A stretch of DNA of 64,000 nucleotides from Microtetraspora sp. NBRC 13810 (GTDB lineage: Bacteria > Actinomycetota > Actinomycetes > Streptosporangiales > Streptosporangiaceae), in the NCBI RefSeq assembly GCF_030268685.1, contig NZ_BSRQ01000029.1, forward strand, positions 1-64,000, given 5' to 3'. The position numbers and the translations under genes were made by a program. The notes under the pieces are model-generated. The model made no database searches and was not told the DNA's origin. It saw nothing but the letters and a program-made list of their open reading frames with translations. Shown in pieces: positions 44,839-54,375 of the stretch. The first letter of the stretch is position 1. Every line of letters starts with the position of its first letter.

Positions 44839-44900
44839 CGCCACGGGTCGTCCTCGCCCCCGGCAACACGGGTCGCCCTCGCCCCTGACGACGTGGGGCG
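44821..44900. repeat. Degenerate 25-26-bp tandem repeats over the ATPase stop
   Basis: Units start at 44821, 44847 and 44872, each (G)TCG(T/C)CCTCGCCCC followed by a variable G/A/C stretch; a fourth partial unit begins near 44897. The first unit contains the end of the ATPase gene; the later ones are non-coding. Confidence 0.75.
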
Positions 44901-45048
44901 TCCCCACCTCCTGAGCCGTCGCCGGGAAACGCAACCCCGGCCGCGGAGTTTTCGGGCGCGGAGACCGGCGTCGGCGGCTTTCCGCCGCTTTCTCGCCGCG
45001 GCGACGCCCCGCGTGCCGGGTCCGCCGGGCGGGCGCCGGGGGGACCGG

Positions 45049-45054
45049 TAATCT
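45049..45054 (+). promoter_or_regulatory. -10 element of pyrD (TAATCT)
   Basis: TAATCT ends 8 bases before ATG 45063; no ribosome site intervenes. A leaderless transcript is predicted. Confidence 0.5.
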
Positions 45055-45062
45055 GAGCGCTG

Positions 45063-46127
45063 ATGTATCGCTTCCTGTTCACGCTGGTCCTGGCGCGGTT
45101 CGACGCCGAGGACGTCCATCATCTGACGATCAGGGCCCTGCGCCTGCTCTCGATCCTGCCGGTGGTGCGGCGGCTGCTGCACCGGGCGCTCGCGCCGCGC
45201 GACCCGGCGCTTCGGGTCAGGGCGTTCGGCGTGCACTTCCCCGGGCCGCTCGGGCTGGCCGCCGGCTTCGACAAGGACGCCGCCTGCGTGCAGGGGCTCG
45301 GCGCGCTCGGGTTCGGCCACGTCGAGGTGGGCACGATCACCGCCCACGGGCAGCCGGGCAACCCGCGCCCCCGGCTGTTCCGCCTGACCGGGGAACGCGC
45401 GATCATCAACAGGATGGGCTTCAACAACGCCGGGGCGCAGGCCGCGGCCCGGCGGCTGCGCAGGCCGCGCGCCCTGCCGGTGGTGGTCGGGGTGAACATC
45501 GGCAAGACCAAGGTCGTCCCCGAGGCGGAGGCCGTGGCCGACTACGTCGCCAGCGCCAAGGAGCTGGCGCCGCTCGCCGACTACCTCGTGGTCAACGTCA
45601 GCTCGCCCAACACGCCCGGCCTGCGCGATCTCCAGGCCGTCGAGCTGCTCCGTCCGCTGCTCCAGGCGGTCAAGCAGGTGGCGGACGGCACGACGCGGCG
45701 TACCCCGCTGCTCGTGAAGATCGCCCCCGACCTCGCCGACGACGACATCGACGCGATCGCCGACCTCGCGCTGGAGCTCGGCCTGGACGGCGTCATCGCC
45801 ACCAACACCACGATCGGCCGCCCCGGCGTCACCTCCACCGAGACCGGCGGCCTGTCCGGGCGCCCGCTCAAGACCCGGTCCCTGGAGGTCCTGCGCCGGC
45901 TACGGTCCCGCGTCGGCGACCGGCTCACCCTGGTGTCCGTGGGCGGCGTCGAAGACGTGGACGACGTGTGGGAGCGGCTGCTCGCCGGGGCCACCCTGGT
46001 CCAGGGATACACCGGGCTGATCTACGGCGGGCCGTTCTGGGCGTCGCGCATCCACCGGCAGCTCGCCCGGCGGCTGCGCAGGCACGGCGCCTCCTCGGTG
46101 GCGGAGGTCGTCGGCCGCACCGCGTGA
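45063..46127 (+). CDS. pyrD: Dihydroorotate dehydrogenase (quinone), class 2
   Basis: Fourth step of pyrimidine synthesis: oxidises dihydroorotate with membrane quinone. The 354 residues start with the amphipathic membrane-binding helices of class 2 enzymes ([20 protein letters not shown]). FMN and substrate motifs are [44 protein letters not shown] (catalytic Ser) and [10 protein letters not shown]. It stands apart from other pyr genes. The leaderless promoter decides the start. Confidence 0.96.
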   Translation: MYRFLFTLVLARFDAEDVHHLTIRALRLLSILPVVRRLLHRALAPRDPALRVRAFGVHFPGPLGLAAGFDKDAACVQGLGALGFGHVEVGTITAHGQPGNPRPRLFRLTGERAIINRMGFNNAGAQAAARRLRRPRALPVVVGVNIGKTKVVPEAEAVADYVASAKELAPLADYLVVNVSSPNTPGLRDLQAVELLRPLLQAVKQVADGTTRRTPLLVKIAPDLADDDIDAIADLALELGLDGVIATNTTIGRPGVTSTETGGLSGRPLKTRSLEVLRRLRSRVGDRLTLVSVGGVEDVDDVWERLLAGATLVQGYTGLIYGGPFWASRIHRQLARRLRRHGASSVAEVVGRTA

Positions 46128-46130
46128 CGA

Positions 46131-46148
46131 TATACCCTTAGGGGGTAC
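46131..46148 (+). promoter_or_regulatory. CsoR-type copper operator
   Basis: The sequence TATACCCTTAGGGGGTAC is a near-palindrome of the TACCC/GGGTA type recognised by the copper-sensing repressor CsoR in actinobacteria, 22 bases before copZ. No csoR gene is in the window, so control must be in trans. Confidence 0.8.
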
Positions 46149-46170
46149 CAGTTCGTCATAAGGAGGGCCC

Positions 46171-46374
46171 ATGAGCACCGCCACGTACACCGTCACCGGC
46201 ATGACCTGCGGCCACTGCGTCGCCTCGGTCAAGGAGGAGGTGGGCGAGGTCCCCGGCGTCACCGCCGTCGAGGTCGACCTCGCCACCGGCCGGGTCGAGG
46301 TCACCAGCGACACCCAGGTGGACGACGGCGCGGTGCGCGCCGCCGTCCAGGAGGCCGGTTACCAGGTCGCCTGA
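46171..46374 (+). CDS. copZ: Copper chaperone CopZ-like HMA protein
   Basis: A 67-residue heavy-metal-associated domain. The metal motif MTCGHC (Met-x-Cys-x-x-Cys) lies at residues 11-16, with the usual VKEEVGEVPGV helix and a C-terminal AVQEAGYQV. It carries Cu(I) to exporting P-type ATPases. AGGAGGG precedes the ATG, and the CsoR-type operator lies just upstream, so copper should induce it. No copA is adjacent; the gene stands alone. Confidence 0.94.
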   Translation: MSTATYTVTGMTCGHCVASVKEEVGEVPGVTAVEVDLATGRVEVTSDTQVDDGAVRAAVQEAGYQVA

Positions 46375-46381
46375 GAACCGG

Positions 46382-48001
46382 TCAAAGGCTGCTGTGGGTG
46401 GAGTCGGCGCTGAGGGTCATCCGGTCCAGCCGGTCCATGACCGCGCCGATCTCGACGGCACCGGGCCGGTGCCCCCGCCGCCCGGCGCCGCCCCGCTGCC
46501 AGGGGTGCGGCCCCGCGAGCGGGCGGTACTCGACCCCCATCGCGTCGAGCCGGGCGAGGTGGCCCGGTAGCCGGTCACCGATCGGCCCCGGCCCCGCCCA
46601 GGCCACCTCGGCCAGCGCGCAGCCGCGCGGCCAGGCCCGGTAGTCCAGCGCCCGTGCGTCCGGGATGCGCTCGCTCCACAACTGGAACTGCGCGCCGATC
46701 ACCCGCGCCGACTCCGCCGGCTCCCACGACCCCGGCGCCGGGTCGAACGCCGCGACGTCGTCCACGGTGATCGCCTCACCGATCGCCAGCGGCTCATCCG
46801 CCGAGGCCGCCTCGGCGTAGTCGAAGTACAGCGGGAAGACCGGCGTCATGACGACGTCGTGCCCGGCCGCCGCCGCCCGGCGGGCCACCGCCATGCCGCG
46901 CCAGGGCATCACGACGGTGTCCTGCCGCAGCGTGCCGCTGACGAACGCCTCGTCCCACACCACCGCCCGGCTGCCCCGCTCGGCCAGCACGTCCGCCAGG
47001 CCGCGCAGGAACCACGCGTGCAGGTCGCCGGGCGTCCCGAGACCCAGGGACGCCTGGTAGGCGGTGATCTCGGCCGACACCGCCCACCCGTCCAGCACGC
47101 ACTCGTCCCCGCCGATGTGCACGTAGGGCGCGCCGCCCAGGGCGCCGAGCAGCTCCTCGAACACCGTGGTCAGGAACTCCACGGTCGGCGGCAACGGGGA
47201 CAGCAGGGCGGGCGAGATGCCCCACCGGTCCAGTACGGCGATCTCCTGCGCCGGATTAACGCCGTACTCCGGGTAGGCCGCGAGGATCGCCGAGGCGTGG
47301 CCCGGCACGTCGATCTCCGGCACGACGGTGACCGCCCGGGCCCGCGCGTAGGCGGCGATCTCGGCGAGGTCGGCGAGCGTGTAGTGGCCGCCGTGCGGCA
47401 CCTCGTCGAAGACGGGCTCCTCGCCGTAGTGGGAGGCGATCGTCCGCGGCCGGTGCGAGGCCACCTCGTGCAGCCGGGGGAAGGCCGGGCTCTCCACCCG
47501 CCAGCCCTGGTCGTCGACGAGATGCAGGTGCAGCCGGTTAAGTTTGTGCGCCGCCATGACGTCGACCATCCGGAACAGCTCCCGCTTGGGCAGGAAGTGC
47601 CGGGCCACGTCGACCATCGCGCCCCGCCAGCCGAACCGCGGCGCGTCGCTCACCCGGCCCGCCGGGACGGTGAACGAGCCTTCGGGGGCCACGGCCCGGT
47701 AGGCCGCCGGGCCGAGGAGCTGGCGCAGCGTCTGCGCGGCGTAGAACGCCCCGGCCCGGTCGCCCGCGGCGACGGTGATCCCGTCGCCGGTGACGGTCAG
47801 CGTGTAGGACTCCGCGCCGAGGCCGGGCTCGTGCCGGACCGTGATCGCGCCTTCGCCGGCCACCCGCAGGTCGAGGACGGGAAGCGCGGTGCGCACGCCG
47901 TCCACCAGCGCGGGCGGCCCCGACACGGACGCGCCCGGCGCCAGCTCGAAGGTGCCCGTCGCGGGCTCGAAGGATCTGGGCCGGGGCAGGAGATCGCTCA
48001 T
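46382..48001 (-). CDS. Beta-N-acetylhexosaminidase (GH20)
   Basis: A 539-residue enzyme removing terminal GlcNAc or GalNAc. The N-terminal GH20b domain (LPRPRSFEPATGTFELAPGA) is followed by the GH20 barrel: DVARHFLPKRELFRMVDVMA, HKLNRLHLHLVDDQGWRVES, VVPEIDVPGHASAILAAYPE and the catalytic pair HIGGDECVLDGW (Asp-Glu). There is no signal peptide, so it probably acts on imported chitin or wall fragments. It is convergent with copZ, 7 bases apart. A CAGGAT element lies 8 bases before the ATG. Confidence 0.94.
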   Translation of the reverse strand: MSDLLPRPRSFEPATGTFELAPGASVSGPPALVDGVRTALPVLDLRVAGEGAITVRHEPGLGAESYTLTVTGDGITVAAGDRAGAFYAAQTLRQLLGPAAYRAVAPEGSFTVPAGRVSDAPRFGWRGAMVDVARHFLPKRELFRMVDVMAAHKLNRLHLHLVDDQGWRVESPAFPRLHEVASHRPRTIASHYGEEPVFDEVPHGGHYTLADLAEIAAYARARAVTVVPEIDVPGHASAILAAYPEYGVNPAQEIAVLDRWGISPALLSPLPPTVEFLTTVFEELLGALGGAPYVHIGGDECVLDGWAVSAEITAYQASLGLGTPGDLHAWFLRGLADVLAERGSRAVVWDEAFVSGTLRQDTVVMPWRGMAVARRAAAAGHDVVMTPVFPLYFDYAEAASADEPLAIGEAITVDDVAAFDPAPGSWEPAESARVIGAQFQLWSERIPDARALDYRAWPRGCALAEVAWAGPGPIGDRLPGHLARLDAMGVEYRPLAGPHPWQRGGAGRRGHRPGAVEIGAVMDRLDRMTLSADSTHSSL

Positions 48002-48033
48002 GCCATCCGATCCTGCCACGGCCGCGCCGGAGG

Positions 48034-48906
48034 TCAGGTGAGGTAGTTCTGCAGGCCGTCGGCCAGGGCCTGGGCGATCTTCTGGCGGAACGCCGGGCTC
48101 CTGAACTTGGCGGCGTCACCGGGATTGGCCATGTTGCCGCACTCCACGAAGACCTTCGGGACGGTGGACAGGTTGAGCCCGCCCAGGTCGTCGCGGTAGT
48201 CGAGGGCCTTGCTGCCGATGTAGGTGGAGTAGGGCAGGCCGGTGCCGGAGCGGAAGGCGTCGCGGATGGCGACGCCGAGCTTGCGGGAGGCGCCCACCAC
48301 CGGATCGACCGGGCCGTCGATCTTCTTGGGCATGATCACGTGGAACCCGTGGTCGCCCGAGGGGGCGCCGTCGGCGTGCACCGACAGCGCCGCGTCGGCC
48401 TTCGCCTTGTTGCCGATCGCGGCCCGCTGGGTGATGCACGGGCCGACGCCGGTGTTGCCGGTCCGGGTGAGCTTCACCTTGGCGCCCCTGGCCTCCAGGA
48501 TCTTCACCAGCCGCTTCGAGACGTCCCAGTTGAAGGCCGCCTCGGTGTAGCCGCTGCGGGTCGCGGTGCCGGTGGTGTCGCACGCCTTGTGCTCGGTGAG
48601 CACGTCGACCTGGCGGTTGATGTAACCCGGGTCCCTGTAGTTGCCGCCGTTGTGGCCGGGGTCGATCGCGATGACCTTGCCGGCCAGCGGCTCGGCGGGG
48701 GCTGACGCGGACGCCGAGGTGCCGGCCCGCGGCGCCGCCTCCGTGGCGGCGGCCGCGGTCCCTATGGCGCCTTCGGCCACCGCGCCGCCGGCCGGGCTGG
48801 GCTGGGGGAGGGCGGGTGCGCTCGTGCCGCCGGCCGCGGCGCCGCAGCCCACGACGGCCATGCCGCACAGGGCGAGGACCCCTGTGACAACTGCTCGATT
48901 TCGCAC
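48034..48906 (-). CDS. N-acetylmuramoyl-L-alanine amidase lipoprotein
   Basis: A 290-residue cell-wall hydrolase. The signal VLALCGMAVVGCGAAAGG has a lipobox ending in Cys (about residue 19), giving an outer-leaflet lipoprotein. After an Ala/Ser/Pro linker the Amidase_3 domain has IDPGHNGGNYRDPGY (zinc His), a Glu at YTEAAFNWDV, SVHADGAPSGDHGFHVIM (zinc His) and VFVECGNMANPGDA (catalytic Glu). It cleaves the lactyl-amide bond of peptidoglycan. GTG 48906 is preceded by GGGGG. It lies 32 bases from the GH20 gene in the same direction, so the pair may share wall recycling. Confidence 0.92.
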   Translation of the reverse strand: MRNRAVVTGVLALCGMAVVGCGAAAGGTSAPALPQPSPAGGAVAEGAIGTAAAATEAAPRAGTSASASAPAEPLAGKVIAIDPGHNGGNYRDPGYINRQVDVLTEHKACDTTGTATRSGYTEAAFNWDVSKRLVKILEARGAKVKLTRTGNTGVGPCITQRAAIGNKAKADAALSVHADGAPSGDHGFHVIMPKKIDGPVDPVVGASRKLGVAIRDAFRSGTGLPYSTYIGSKALDYRDDLGGLNLSTVPKVFVECGNMANPGDAAKFRSPAFRQKIAQALADGLQNYLT

Positions 48907-48971
48907 TTCAACCCCCCTTGACGAACCCTTGGCCCTCCAACATACGCGTCGTGGTGGCGTGACCGGACCCG

Positions 48972-49223
48972 TTATCCCCAGACCCGCTCGCGCACCTCGA
49001 GCTTCTGCAGCAGGGCCGCCAGCTCTCTCGCGTCCTCGGCGTCGAGGCCGAGGACGACCCGGGGGCGGCCCCAGGGGTGATCGATGGAGTGGGCCACATA
49101 GCTGGCCACGGACTCCGCGCCGCCCTCGCCCTCCCTGCCCCGGGAGGACCGCCAGTTCGCCCACGCCCGCTCGAGCTCGGCCGCCGCGCGCTGGGCACAG
49201 GACACAAGTTCTGGATCACGCAT
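48972..49223 (-). CDS. Small conserved actinobacterial protein
   Basis: Encodes 83 residues, mostly charged helices (MRDPELVSCAQRAAAELERA, then HPWGRPRVVLGLDAEDAREL and ending LLQKLEVRERVWG). Short proteins of this composition are conserved in Streptosporangiales but have no assigned family that I recognise. The same-strand amidase begins 65 bases downstream, so they may be co-transcribed. Confidence 0.55.
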   Translation of the reverse strand: MRDPELVSCAQRAAAELERAWANWRSSRGREGEGGAESVASYVAHSIDHPWGRPRVVLGLDAEDARELAALLQKLEVRERVWG

Positions 49224-49506
49224 GTGTTACCCCCGGTCAGACGAGCCGTTCGCCCGGCGGGGATGCCCCCGGCTCGCTGCCCCCGTGACAGGCGAGCGGT
49301 CCGGTCCTCGGGAAACCGGAAGGGGCGGCCCGCCGGGGGCCGACCTCACGGCTCAGAGTGAACACCGGCCGCCCGCCGCCACGATGGGAATTGACCCGTT
49401 CTTGGGCATCCCTGGGGGTGCTGTCTAGGATGCGGCCCTCGCCGCCGCCCGGCGGGCCGGGGGTGCGGCCCCTGCCCCGGGCCGGAAGAGGCCCTCGTTC
49501 ACCCGG

Positions 49507-50595
49507 TCAGCCGGGCATCACCGGGCCCGTGCTCCGCCGCGCCACGAGCCTGGGGGTGACCTGGCGGGTGCGCGCGGCCTTGCCCGGGTCGCCGATCCGG
49601 TCGCTGAGGAGCGCGGCGGCCGACCGGCCCATCGCGCGGCGCGGCTGGTCCACCGTGGTGAGCGAGATGTGGTGGACGGCCGACAGGTGGGTGTTGTCGT
49701 AGCCGGCCACCGAGAGGTCCTCGGGCACCCGCAGGCCGAGTTCGCTCGCTGCGGCGAGCACGCCCAGGGCCACCATGTCGTTGGCGGCGAAGATCGCGGT
49801 GGGCCGCGGATCGCGGGTGAGCAGCGCGTGCGCGGCGCGCCGCCCGCCCTCCTCGCTGAAGTCGCCGTGCTCGACCATGATGTACGGCGCCAGCGCGTGC
49901 CGGCGCATCGCCACCAGATAGCCCTCGCAGCGGAACCGCGCAGAGGACGAGCGCGCTCCCTCGATGTGCGCGATGCGCCGGTGGCCGAACTGGACGAGGT
50001 GGTCGACCGCGAGGCGGGCGCCGAGCCGGTCGTCGTCCACCACGAGGTCGACGCCGCGCAGCTCGGTGTCGGGCTCGCCGACGACGACGGTGGGCGTGTA
50101 GGACGTGGCCTCGATGAGGGTTCCGCCGACCGGCGCGATCCCCAGCAGCACGAGCCCGTCCACCCGCAGTTCGAGGAACGCCTCGACGGCCTCGTCCTCC
50201 AGGGCGGGTTCCCACTGGCTGTTGCCGATCAGCAGGCGGAGCCCTTCGCCGTGCAGGCTCTCCTGCAGGCCGTCGAGGAACTCCGCGTAGAAGGGGTTGT
50301 GCAGGTTGGCCACCAGGGCGCCGACCAGGTGGGTCCTGCCTTCGACGAGGCTGCGCGCCACCGCGTTCGGCCGGTAGCCGAGCTCCCTGGCCGCCTGGAG
50401 CACGGCCTGCCTGCGGTGTTCGCTCACGTGGGGTGAGCCGCGCAGCACCAGGGAGACCAGCGATTTCGAGACGCCGGCTCGTTCGGCCACGTTACGGATG
50501 GTGGGCCGAGGGCGCGGGCCTAAACCGTCGGTCGCGACGGCCTCGGCTACCTCCCTGACCCGGGAGGCGGTGGTGTTGACGGGCGGTCCTGACAT
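49507..50595 (-). CDS. LacI-family transcriptional regulator
   Basis: A 362-residue repressor: an N-terminal helix-turn-helix after a 40-residue extension (PTIRNVAERAGVSKSLVSLV with the conserved hinge RSLVEGRTHLVG) and a periplasmic-binding-like effector domain (AAFVANDMVAL-type region here reading IFAANDMVALGVLAAASELG). The conserved QP dimer motif appears as TVDQPRRAMG. The ligand is probably a sugar, unknown here; no transport genes are adjacent. GGGGAG lies 4 bases before the ATG. Confidence 0.92.
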   Translation of the reverse strand: MSGPPVNTTASRVREVAEAVATDGLGPRPRPTIRNVAERAGVSKSLVSLVLRGSPHVSEHRRQAVLQAARELGYRPNAVARSLVEGRTHLVGALVANLHNPFYAEFLDGLQESLHGEGLRLLIGNSQWEPALEDEAVEAFLELRVDGLVLLGIAPVGGTLIEATSYTPTVVVGEPDTELRGVDLVVDDDRLGARLAVDHLVQFGHRRIAHIEGARSSSARFRCEGYLVAMRRHALAPYIMVEHGDFSEEGGRRAAHALLTRDPRPTAIFAANDMVALGVLAAASELGLRVPEDLSVAGYDNTHLSAVHHISLTTVDQPRRAMGRSAAALLSDRIGDPGKAARTRQVTPRLVARRSTGPVMPG

Positions 50596-50737
50596 GTGTC
50601 TCCCCGCGATGCGTGGATGGGCACCTGCCACACCAAACGATCGAGATCCGGACAGGGTACGGCTCAGTATGAGAACCCGGGTTTTCCGCCCTCCGTTACC
50701 CCATCCCGTGCTGACCGCTACCCCGGGGGCCCTCGGA

Positions 50738-50743
50738 TAGCCT
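50738..50743 (+). promoter_or_regulatory. -10 element of the TetR gene (TAGCCT)
   Basis: TAGCCT ends 6 bases before GTG 50750; a leaderless mRNA is predicted. The same hexamer serves the YceI gene. Confidence 0.5.
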
Positions 50744-50749
50744 CGGGAT

Positions 50750-51457
50750 GTGGGTGGGACATCCGAGGCCGCCGGGCCGGGCGGGCCCGCGGGCGCGCGG
50801 CCGGCCCGCCGCAGGCTCAGCGTGGACCGGCGGCGCGAGGAGCTGATGGCCGCGGCCCTGGAGCTCTTCAGCCGGCACGACGCCGAGGAGGTGTCGATCG
50901 ACGACGTCGCCTCCGCCGCGGGCGCGTCGCGCGCGCTGGTCTACCACTACTTCGGCGGCAAGCAGGAGCTCTACGCCGCGGCGTTGAGAAGCGCGGCGGC
51001 CCGGCTTGAGGAGACGCTGTGCCTGCGGGACGGCGGCCGTCCGCTGGACGAGCTGGCCGGGGGGCTGCGGCGGTACTTCGACTTCGTCGAGGAGCACGCC
51101 ACGGGGTTCGCCGCGCTGTTGCGGGGCGGCCAGGCCGGTGAGGTGGGCGAGATCGTCGACGGCGTGCGCCGTCGGCTGTACCAGCTCGTCTCGCGGCAGA
51201 TCTGCGCGGCCGAGCCGGGCGCGTTGCTGCGCATCACGCTGCGCTCGTGGATCGCGTCGGTCGAGACCGCGGCGCTCGACTGGCTGGAGCACCGTGACGT
51301 CGAGCGTGCCGTCGTCGAGCGGGTGCTGGTGGACCAGATGGTGGCGCTGCTGGAGATCGCGGCCGGGCACGACCGGGAGGCGGCACGGGTGCTGAAGAGC
51401 CTCACCCTCGAACAGGTGGTCGCTCCACCGGTTGGGGATATGGAGGCACACGGATGA
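50750..51457 (+). CDS. TetR-family regulator
   Basis: Encodes 235 residues with a Gly/Ala/Arg-rich N-terminal tail of 30 residues, then the TetR helix-turn-helix (ELMAAALELFSRHDAEEVSI, SAAGASRALVYHYFGGKQEL). The C-terminal domain resembles the fatty-acid/lipid-responsive branch of TetR proteins (ESLRSWIASVETAALDWLEH-like region). No obvious divergent target lies close by; the LacI gene starts 155 bases away on the other strand. Confidence 0.9.
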   Translation: MGGTSEAAGPGGPAGARPARRRLSVDRRREELMAAALELFSRHDAEEVSIDDVASAAGASRALVYHYFGGKQELYAAALRSAAARLEETLCLRDGGRPLDELAGGLRRYFDFVEEHATGFAALLRGGQAGEVGEIVDGVRRRLYQLVSRQICAAEPGALLRITLRSWIASVETAALDWLEHRDVERAVVERVLVDQMVALLEIAAGHDREAARVLKSLTLEQVVAPPVGDMEAHG

Positions 51458-51637
51458 GGGGGAGTCATGAGCCGGGTGGCGCCGGGTGAACGACGCCACT
51501 TTCCAGCGTCCGTTGACTACGGAGCGTAGGCGCCCATGGCTGCGGGCGGCTACCTGGGATCTGACGAGCGCGCTCACATCGATGGAGATGACGCGAGCGC
51601 GCCTCTGACCCCCCCTAGGTCCGTGACGACTCTCGCT

Positions 51638-51841
51638 TCACTCTGAGCGCTGCTGCGGAATGCCCGCGAGCAGGGCGCGAACCTCGGTTTCCCGGTAGCG
51701 CCGGTGACCACCCAGGGTGCGAATGGAGGTCAACTTGCCCGCTTTGGCCCACCTGGTAACCGTCTTGGGGTCGACGCGGAACATGGTTGCGACCTCTGCA
51801 GGCGTGAGCAATGGCTCGGCCTCGGGTGTACGAGCTGACAT
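51638..51841 (-). CDS. bldC: Developmental regulator BldC
   Basis: A 67-residue MerR-like DNA-binding protein almost identical to streptomycete BldC: LLTPAEVATMFRVDPKTVTR, WAKAGKLTSIRTLGGHRRYR, ending RALLAGIPQQRSE. BldC binds direct repeats cooperatively and holds back sporulation genes. GGAGGAGAGG lies 8 bases before the ATG at 51841; a longer frame to 51904 lacks support. It starts the block shared with Streptomyces (bldC, hypothetical, vdh, DUF3073, purM, purF). Confidence 0.97.
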   Translation of the reverse strand: MSARTPEAEPLLTPAEVATMFRVDPKTVTRWAKAGKLTSIRTLGGHRRYRETEVRALLAGIPQQRSE

Positions 51842-52161
51842 TAGTGCGGCCTCTCCTCCGTGTGGACCGGCGAGCGATCCTGCGACTGCTTCTGCGCTTG
51901 TCACGGATGTCCCCTTATGGCCTTTCGCGTGCGGCTTTCCAGGCCATATGCGGCATCACCCGATGTGACCATACAGCCACGTAGAGCGATTGGCGAGCCC
52001 TTCTGGGGTCCAACTCCATGTCCACGTGGTGATGTCACGCTCGGTGATTCTAGCGACACGTTTCGTGGTATCGCAGTGAAAACGGCAAACTACTCAGTTC
52101 GCAGAAGCGTGGGAGGGGTCCACCTGACCAACAGATGCAGGTCACACCGACGATTTGGGGC
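51842..52161. other. 320-base spacer upstream of bldC
   Basis: No gene is evident. It is noticeably AT-richer than its surroundings, consistent with a long, regulated bldC promoter region, and it also receives the 3' end of the 308-residue hypothetical gene. I see no strong hairpin. Short direct repeats may be BldC sites but were not pinned down. Confidence 0.5.
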
Positions 52162-53088
52162 TCAGTTGGCTGATTCCAGGAGCTGTATCGACTTCCACCT
52201 GAGGATCACCCTCTGGTACATGGCGAAGGCAAGTTCTTCCTGACCTGTGTCTAAACCCGTGAGAGCGGCCGTCAGCTCGGCCACCGACTGGTCCGAGCGC
52301 AGGGTCTCGTCGTCCATGAGGTGCACGAGGCCGCCGTAGTCGAGCTCCACCAGCGAGTGCGGGTGGAACTCCTCCAGCCACCGCCCCACCTGTTCGACCT
52401 CGCTCGCCGTGGCCACCTCGCCGACGTGCCGGCGGATCACCGACAGCGCCCGCGCGACCCGCCTGCGGGCCTGCGCCATCGAGGTGACGTAGAGCAGGTT
52501 GCGCGGCGGGGTGGTGGTCGTCGAGCCCGGCTCCTGGCCGGCCGGCGGCTTCGCCACCCCGGCCGTGCCCTCGCTGCCCGGGGTGCGGCCCTCGCCGCCC
52601 GGGTCGTCGATCACCAGCCACCGCTCGGCGCCGTCGAAGGGCACGAACCACGCCGTGGGAACGTGCCATGTGCTGGTGTGGATGAAGGTGCGCAGCGCCT
52701 CCGAGCCGCCCTGCTGCTTGAACCGGTCGAAGTCGTCGGCGGTCTGCTCGACGATCGCCTTGGGCAGGAAGCGGTCCATCATCTTGACCGGTGTGGTGCC
52801 ACGAAGCCGTGAGAAGGCCAGCCACGAACGCAACCGGCTCTGCCATGGGCAGACATACAGGACGTCCTCAACGCGGCGTAGATAGGCGTTGGGGCTCTCC
52901 TGGGCGGGTGCGGGGGTCGGGGGGACGCTGAGCAGACGGCGGACCGACTCGCCGTGCTCCGCGTGCAGGGCGGTGGCGCGGCGTGGCCGGTCTCGGGAGG
53001 AAGCGTAAGCGGCCCACATCTTGCGATCGGACTCGGTGAACGCGCTCAGCGGCTCGTAGACGCGAAGGTACGCGGCATAGGGCAGCAC
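52162..53088 (-). CDS. Conserved hypothetical protein of the bldC block
   Basis: Encodes 308 residues. The protein is hydrophilic and mostly helical, with a long Gly/Thr/Pro-rich insert near residues 165-190. Recognisable patches include AYLRVYEPLSAFTESDRKMW, SWLAFSRLRGTTPVKMMDRF and HVPTAWFVPFDGAERWLVID, but no known catalytic motif. An equivalent gene sits between bldC and valine dehydrogenase in Streptomyces, so it is a conserved member of the block with unknown function. It is divergent from vdh, with about 117 bases between. Confidence 0.75.
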   Translation of the reverse strand: MLPYAAYLRVYEPLSAFTESDRKMWAAYASSRDRPRRATALHAEHGESVRRLLSVPPTPAPAQESPNAYLRRVEDVLYVCPWQSRLRSWLAFSRLRGTTPVKMMDRFLPKAIVEQTADDFDRFKQQGGSEALRTFIHTSTWHVPTAWFVPFDGAERWLVIDDPGGEGRTPGSEGTAGVAKPPAGQEPGSTTTTPPRNLLYVTSMAQARRRVARALSVIRRHVGEVATASEVEQVGRWLEEFHPHSLVELDYGGLVHLMDDETLRSDQSVAELTAALTGLDTGQEELAFAMYQRVILRWKSIQLLESAN

Positions 53089-53205
53089 GAAGGCATCGTG
53101 TCATGAAGCACCCCCTGTTGTCCGGTCTCAAGTTCCCGCCTTCTCGATACGCTGAGACAGATCTCCGCCGCGACGGGGCGGCGGACCGGACCGGGAGTCA
53201 CCACA

Positions 53206-54309
53206 GTGACCGACGTCTTCGGGCTGTCCCACAAGGACACAGGGCCCGGCAATGCCCAGGTATCGCACGAGCAGGTGGTGTTCTGCGCCGACGAGCGCAG
53301 CGGCCTCCGGGCCATCATCGCCATCTACAACACCGCCCTCGGCCCCGCCCTCGGCGGCACGAGGTTCTATCCCTACGAGGACGAGCAGGCGGCCCTCGCC
53401 GATGTGCTCAATCTCTCACGCGCGATGGCCTACAAGAACGCGCTGGCCGGCCTCGACCTCGGTGGCGGCAAGGCCGTCATCATCGGCGATCCCGACAGGG
53501 ACAAGAGCGAGGCCCTGCTACGCGCCTACGGCCGCTTCGTGCAGTCGCTCGGCGGTCGCTACTACACCGCCTGCGACGTGGGCACCTACAGCGAGGACAT
53601 GGACCTCGTCGCCCGCGAGACGCCCTTCGTCACCGGGCGCACGGTCGCGCACGGCGGGGCGGGCGACTCCTCCATCCTCACCGCCTTCGGCGTCTTCCAG
53701 GGCATGCGCGCCGCCGCCGAGCACACCTACGGCACGCCGACGCTGCGCGGCCGGCGGGTCGGCGTCGAGGGCGTCGGCAAGGTGGGCCACCGCCTGGTCG
53801 GCCACCTGATCGAGGACGGCGCCGAGGTCGTGGTCTGCGACGTCGGCGAGCAGGCGATCGAGCGCGTACGGCGGCGCCACCCGCAGGTGGAGGTGGTGGC
53901 CGGGCGGGCCGAGATGGTCGCGCAGGACATCGACGTCTTCGCGCCCTGCGCCCTGGGCGGCTCCCTCGACGACGCGACCGTGGCCGCGCTCCGCGCCCGG
54001 ATCGTCTGCGGTGGCGCCAACAACCAGCTCGCCCATCCCGGCGTGGAGAAGCAGCTCGCGGAGCGGGGCATCCTCTACGCTCCGGACTACGTCGTCAACT
54101 CCGGCGGCGTGATCCAGGTGTCCGACGAGATCGAAGGGTTCAAGATGGAACGAGCCCAGGCAAAAGCGGCACAGATCTTCGATATGACTCTCAAGATTTT
54201 CCGGATGGCCGACGAGGAGGGGGTACCTCCGGCCGTCGCAGCCGATAGGCTAGCGGAGCGCAGAATGTCGGAAGTCGGGCGGATTAGGGCTATTTGGTTG
54301 GGCCGCTGA
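53206..54309 (+). CDS. vdh: Valine/leucine-type amino acid dehydrogenase
   Basis: A 367-residue NAD enzyme oxidising branched-chain amino acids. The catalytic Lys lies in [20 protein letters not shown] and the Rossmann motif in [20 protein letters not shown]; the terminal [14 protein letters not shown] segment binds substrate. GTG 53206 follows GGGAG. In Streptomyces this is the vdh of the bldC block, feeding branched-chain carbon into acetate and propionate units for polyketides. Confidence 0.94.
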   Translation: MTDVFGLSHKDTGPGNAQVSHEQVVFCADERSGLRAIIAIYNTALGPALGGTRFYPYEDEQAALADVLNLSRAMAYKNALAGLDLGGGKAVIIGDPDRDKSEALLRAYGRFVQSLGGRYYTACDVGTYSEDMDLVARETPFVTGRTVAHGGAGDSSILTAFGVFQGMRAAAEHTYGTPTLRGRRVGVEGVGKVGHRLVGHLIEDGAEVVVCDVGEQAIERVRRRHPQVEVVAGRAEMVAQDIDVFAPCALGGSLDDATVAALRARIVCGGANNQLAHPGVEKQLAERGILYAPDYVVNSGGVIQVSDEIEGFKMERAQAKAAQIFDMTLKIFRMADEEGVPPAVAADRLAERRMSEVGRIRAIWLGR

Positions 54310-54375
54310 CGGCCCACGCCCATCCGGCGTACCGAGCTGGGCGCAAAACAGGTACGGTAATAGGCGAACGAGGAG

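Noticed and set aside
51540-51637. Possible terminator or small RNA downstream of bldC and the TetR gene
   Set aside because: A GCGCGCTC/GAGCGCGC pairing exists, but the loop is long and nothing else supports a discrete element.
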